Positions 60,755 through 64,000 of a stretch of 64,000 nucleotides of DNA are shown in pieces. Location of the stretch: contig NC_019789.1 of NCBI RefSeq assembly GCF_000317835.1, positions 124,001-188,000 of the forward strand. The letters run 5' to 3'. The notes beneath the pieces were generated by a model, which made no database searches, was not told the origin of the DNA, and worked only from the letters and a program-made list of their open reading frames with translations. Position 1 is the stretch's first letter, and every line of letters starts with the position of its first letter. Position numbers and translations under genes: made by a program. This DNA is from Deinococcus peraridilitoris DSM 19664 (GTDB lineage Bacteria > Deinococcota > Deinococci > Deinococcales > Deinococcaceae).

Positions 60755-62200
60755 ATGACAACCCCCACCCAGCCAAAAATTTTCATCTCCTACAGCTGGA
60801 CCTCTGAAGAACACGCAGAACGCGTGCGTGACCTGGCCGATCGACTTCTCGCCAGCGGCATCGACGTACTCCTTGACCAATACGACCTCAAGGAAGGCCA
60901 AGACAAATACCACTTTATGGAACGCTCCGTTTCCGACAAGACCGTCACCAAGGTCGTGATGATATGCGACCAGCGATACGCGGAACGGGCTGATGAACGC
61001 GCAGGTGGAGTCGGCCACGAAAGCACCATCATCTCCCCCCAGGTGTACAACCAGTCCACCGATAAAGAAAGCAAATTCGTCCCCGTCATCTTCCAGAACG
61101 ATGACCAAGGGAACCCCTACGTCCCCGCGTACCTCGCCTCACGAATCTTCATCGACATGTCCACGGAAACACTGCTCAACCAAAACTTCGAGCAGCTCGT
61201 GCGTTTCATCTACGAAAAGCCGATCCGCAAAAAACCCACCGTCGGCCAAACCCCACAGTTCATCCTGGAAGACACCCGCGCACCCCTCGCCACGACCGGC
61301 AAGTTCGACCAGATCAAAACCAACATCGAACGCGGCCGGGATACGTTCACGCTCGGAATCTTCTCCGACTACCTGGATGTCCTCCTCCAGGTCCTGAGCG
61401 ACATGCCCATCGCGCAAGACGGCCAACGGCTTGACGATGACCTGATCTGCCGAGAAATCCAAGCCTTCACGCCATACAAAGTCGAATTCGCGCAAGTCCT
61501 CCATCACTTCTCTCGATATGTCCCACAGCTGGAAATAGCCACGCCACTCATCGACTTCTTCGAGCGGGCACTCCCGTTGATATTCAGAGTCCACACCAAC
61601 AACTACATATTCGATGGCGAGAACGACCACGTGCGCTTCTCACTGCGCGAACTGTTCGTCTACGGCATGGTGATACTCACCAAAACGGGCAACCTAACTC
61701 CCGTTGTTGAACTGCTGTCCCACTCCTATCACTTCAAAGAACACAGTCGCGGCAGAACCGTCAACGAACCATTCGGGATTTTCGACCGGTATCTTGATGC
61801 GCTCGATACACAACGCAAGCGACGCCTGAACCTCAATCGAATCAGCCTGCACGCCGATATGATCGTCGAAACCGCCGAATCGCCGCTCGTTCTGATAGGT
61901 GAATACATCGAAATGGACGCACTCCTCTGGGCTCGGGCAGAACTGCACGACGACCACTGGTACCCGCGAACACTGGTGTACTACAACCGATTTGAAGGAG
62001 CGCTCACACAACGCGCTGCATCAAACCGCCGGTTCGCTCCAGTTGCAGCAGTCCTCGGTGTATCGAGCCCGGCAGAGTTCCAGAAGCGGTGGGCGCAACT
62101 TCCGGACGACGCGAAAACCCTTCGGCGAAGCTCGACCGGCATGATGATCACCCAACCCGCTACGCTTCTCCAGTTCGAACAGCTCGGGACAAAGCCCTAA
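60755..62200 (+). CDS. SEFIR/TIR-like domain protein, putative defence effector
   Basis: About 481 residues. Residues 5-140 form a SEFIR (TIR-related) domain: QPKIFISYSWTSEEHAERVR, ADRLLASGIDVLLDQYDLKE, GQDKYHFMERSVSDKTVTKV and a later KFVPVIFQND. The remaining ~340 residues (LHHFSRYVPQLEIATPLIDF, then HVRFSLRELFVYGMVILTKT) are helical with no match I recognise and may sense infection or oligomerise. Bacterial SEFIR and TIR domains act in antiphage immunity, often by NAD+ depletion; this role here is inferred. It is single-gene with its own terminator. ATG 60746 would add three residues. Confidence 0.8.
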   Translation: MTTPTQPKIFISYSWTSEEHAERVRDLADRLLASGIDVLLDQYDLKEGQDKYHFMERSVSDKTVTKVVMICDQRYAERADERAGGVGHESTIISPQVYNQSTDKESKFVPVIFQNDDQGNPYVPAYLASRIFIDMSTETLLNQNFEQLVRFIYEKPIRKKPTVGQTPQFILEDTRAPLATTGKFDQIKTNIERGRDTFTLGIFSDYLDVLLQVLSDMPIAQDGQRLDDDLICREIQAFTPYKVEFAQVLHHFSRYVPQLEIATPLIDFFERALPLIFRVHTNNYIFDGENDHVRFSLRELFVYGMVILTKTGNLTPVVELLSHSYHFKEHSRGRTVNEPFGIFDRYLDALDTQRKRRLNLNRISLHADMIVETAESPLVLIGEYIEMDALLWARAELHDDHWYPRTLVYYNRFEGALTQRAASNRRFAPVAAVLGVSSPAEFQKRWAQLPDDAKTLRRSSTGMMITQPATLLQFEQLGTKP

Positions 62201-62222
62201 ACCCAGCACGACATACGCGACA

Positions 62223-62262
62223 AACCAGGAGCAGACAGACCACGACCTGTCTGCTCCTGGTT
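62223..62262 (+). terminator. Strong hairpin terminator of SEFIR gene
   Basis: AACCAGGAGCAGACAG, 8-nt loop, then the exact complement (16-bp stem), 23 nt after the SEFIR stop. No T run follows, but the stem is long and perfect. Confidence 0.65.
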
Positions 62263-62387
62263 CGCCAGACATACCTTCCATAGGCGACCGTCGTGTATCG
62301 TGATGGTGTCGTTTTTGAGTGCTGAAACCGTTAGGAACGTTCGCTCTACCACCTCCCGCTTCCATTCCTCCCATCAGAGGCCACGAA

Positions 62388-63179
62388 ATGAAAGCAATCG
62401 CACTGCCCCTCCTCGCAGGGACAGCAGCGCTCGGTGGTACTGTGTTCATCACGCAGCAACAACCACGCGTCATCACCCCCGCTGTCCTGCACACGCTCCC
62501 GCATGACTCGCAGGCCTTCACCCAAGGTCTCGTCATTCACCACGGCCGCTTATTCGAAAGCACCGGGTTATACGGATACTCCAAACTCAGAGAAGTTGAA
62601 CTGACCACCGGCAAAGTCAAACGCCGCACGAAACTGCCTGAAAACATCTTCGCGGAAGGTCTCGCCCAGAGCGGCAACGACCTGGTGCAACTCACCTGGC
62701 GCAACGGATTCGCTCGCATCGTTGACCGCGAGTCATTCAAGCAGAAAGGTCAGTTCACCTATCACGGAGAAGGCTGGGGACTCACCCAAGACGGCACCCA
62801 CCTGATCCTCAGTGACGGCAGTAACGTCCTGCGCTTCCTGAACCCCAAGACGTACCAAGTCGAACGACAGCTCGCCGTGCAGACCAAGGATAGTCTGGTC
62901 ACGTACCTCAACGAGTTGGAATATGGGCACGGATACATCCTGGCGAACGTCTGGCTGACCACACGCATCGCCGTGATCGACCCTGACACCGGCTTCGTGG
63001 AACGCTGGATCGACCTCAGCAAGATCGCCCAGGAGCACCTGAACAGCGACAAAGACAACGTCCTCAACGGCATCGTGTACAACCCTGCCGACGAGACGCT
63101 GTATGTCACTGGGAAACGCTGGAACAAAGCGTACCTGCTCAGCGCCAAAGACGTCCTGCCCAAGCCGCGCGAAGAGTAA
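62388..63179 (+). CDS. Glutaminyl-peptide cyclotransferase
   Basis: 263 residues from ATG 62388 (AGAGG 7 nt upstream). A short N-terminal hydrophobic stretch (AIALPLLAGTAALGGTVFI) acts as signal or anchor. The beta-propeller of plant-type glutaminyl cyclase follows: HDSQAFTQGLVIHHGRLFES, GLYGYSKLREVELTTGKVKR, ENIFAEGLAQSG and NELEYGHGYILANVW, ending VLNGIVYNPADETLYVTGKR. The enzyme converts N-terminal Gln of proteins or peptides to pyroglutamate, so it is exported. It links loosely to the 5-oxoproline pathway at the left end of the window. Confidence 0.88.
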   Translation: MKAIALPLLAGTAALGGTVFITQQQPRVITPAVLHTLPHDSQAFTQGLVIHHGRLFESTGLYGYSKLREVELTTGKVKRRTKLPENIFAEGLAQSGNDLVQLTWRNGFARIVDRESFKQKGQFTYHGEGWGLTQDGTHLILSDGSNVLRFLNPKTYQVERQLAVQTKDSLVTYLNELEYGHGYILANVWLTTRIAVIDPDTGFVERWIDLSKIAQEHLNSDKDNVLNGIVYNPADETLYVTGKRWNKAYLLSAKDVLPKPREE

Positions 63180-63315
63180 GCACAACAGGCGCAACACCCC
63201 ACAGGAATCAGGACAGCAATCCCACCTGAAATCCTCACAACAATCCCTACAGCAACACCCTCACCAACAGCCCCGCTTTCCTTTTGCGGACTGTTGTTCC
63301 ACAGGAGCATTCATC

Positions 63316-63798
63316 ATGACCGCCACCTACGAACACACCCACAACAGCCACACAGACACCCAAGAACAAACAGCGCCGACAGTTGAGCAGCACCCCACGC
63401 CAACGCCACCGGCAGCCACCACTTCTTCATTCGTGCGACTCAGTGAAATGCTGCAGCAGTTCGAACCTACCGAACGGAACGCTGTGGTGCGCCATTACAA
63501 AGAAGCGTTGCGGCAAGGCACCCTGAAAGCCATACCGCTCACCAGCAGCTTCACCCTGGAAGCCAAGCCAGGCAAAGCGAACGAGAGCAAACAAGCCAGG
63601 CGGCAGGATGAAGCAATCCAGGCCGGGCCGACACTGGACAAATGGATTGAGCGCACCAAGCAGCAGCTGCACACCAAACCAGCTGCCCGGTCCATGGCGG
63701 TGTCATTCGAGGACCTGCTGTCGGGTGAGGTGGACTTCGAGAAGAAGGCGCAGCAGTACCGGCGGAAACTGCAGGTCAAGCCGAAGAAGAGCCGGTAG
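63316..63798 (+). CDS. Hypothetical protein, disordered N-terminus
   Basis: 160 residues from ATG 63316 (AGGAG 8 nt upstream). The first ~40 residues are Thr/Pro/His-rich and look disordered; then SSFVRLSEMLQQFEPTERNA, KWIERTKQQLHTKPAARSMA and VSFEDLLSGEVDFEKKAQQY. The C-terminus is basic. I do not recognise the family. The style resembles plasmid-encoded adaptor proteins. A palindrome follows the stop. Confidence 0.55.
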   Translation: MTATYEHTHNSHTDTQEQTAPTVEQHPTPTPPAATTSSFVRLSEMLQQFEPTERNAVVRHYKEALRQGTLKAIPLTSSFTLEAKPGKANESKQARRQDEAIQAGPTLDKWIERTKQQLHTKPAARSMAVSFEDLLSGEVDFEKKAQQYRRKLQVKPKKSR

Positions 63799-63813
63799 GC
63801 AGGCGACAAGACA

Positions 63814-63839
63814 GGCGATGCTCAAGCTTGAGCATCGCC
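63814..63839. terminator. 26-bp perfect palindrome
   Basis: GGCGATGCTCAAG followed directly by its complement, 16 bp after the stop of the preceding gene, no T run. Probably a terminator or a protein-binding site. Confidence 0.5.
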
Positions 63840-64000
63840 AGAGGGGTGCGGTGGTCATTGCGGCCACCCACACCCCTCCCCTCATACCCGAACGCCCACA
63901 ACGACACCACACGCGGTGTCAAACGAACTACCCGACTCACCCCAAAGCAAGGAGCTGCAAAGCCACACGCAATCAACGTGGCAATCCACCTTGCAACACC
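63840..64000. other. No gene seen at window end
   Basis: 161 bp at the right edge with no recognisable gene start. The sequence continues beyond the window. Confidence 0.35.

Overview
The window looks like an accessory, insertion-sequence-rich stretch of a Deinococcus-like genome. Sequence evidence for this: high GC, an XPB helicase/DUF790 nuclease pair, NucS, DUF3006 beside a ComEC-like hydrolase, and a recurrent leaderless start signature (a TANNNT box 5-8 nt before ATG). The genus is an inference; no rRNA or marker gene is present to fix it.

Layout. 1-8.1 kb: a plus-strand peptide and 5-oxoproline operon (dipeptide-type ABC transporter, M14-type peptidase, pxpB-pxpC-pxpA). 8.1-13.5 kb: genome maintenance (a dinB remnant divergent from XPB helicase, DUF790/Bax1-like nuclease, a DUF7079-like gene, a type IA topoisomerase). 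13.7-20.8 kb: serine hydrolase, nucS split into two overlapping frames, a small membrane protein, an NTF2-like gene divergent from an XRE regulator around a perfect 21-bp palindrome, DUF3006 plus an MBL/Excalibur protein, and a nucleotidyltransferase. 20.8-28.3 kb: a minus-strand nuclease/helicase island (HNH remnant, two GIY-YIG-like genes, a DUF6884-like gene, and a ~1,600-aa DEDD exonuclease-RecQ-UvrD fusion with a one-base frameshift).

28.8-40 kb is an IS graveyard: an IS3 element split by an IS5 element, an IS1-like remnant, IS5 pieces, an ISL3 element with 40-bp perfect ends and a pRiA4b ORF-3-like passenger gene, another IS5 and an IS701. 40.3-48.7 kb is a minus-strand murein-peptide recycling cluster: dipeptide ABC transporter, M42 peptidase, NlpC/P60 endopeptidase, dipeptide epimerase, MurR/RpiR regulator and a class-A-like serine hydrolase. 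48.8-54.6 kb is a second IS block: TnpB remnant, IS701, IS630, IS4 and IS110.

55.2-55.6 kb holds an integrase C-terminal fragment next to the 3' part of a tRNA (Arg-like), which looks like an old attachment site. To the right are an SRAP (HMCES/YedK) operon, a pilin-like membrane protein, three antitoxin-like genes without visible toxins, a small phage/plasmid-like cluster (DUF3846 and others) divergent from an XRE regulator, a SEFIR/TIR-like putative defence effector, a glutaminyl-peptide cyclotransferase and a hypothetical gene.

How it fits together. Both ABC-transporter operons import peptides and break them down, one towards 5-oxoproline/glutamate and one towards cell-wall tripeptide products; the cyclotransferase makes N-terminal pyroglutamate. 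The repair and nuclease genes plus the SEFIR protein point to DNA maintenance and defence. Several genes (nucS, RecQ-UvrD, a GIY-YIG gene, IS110) carry single disruptive frameshifts, so either decay or assembly error must be excluded before their function is judged.
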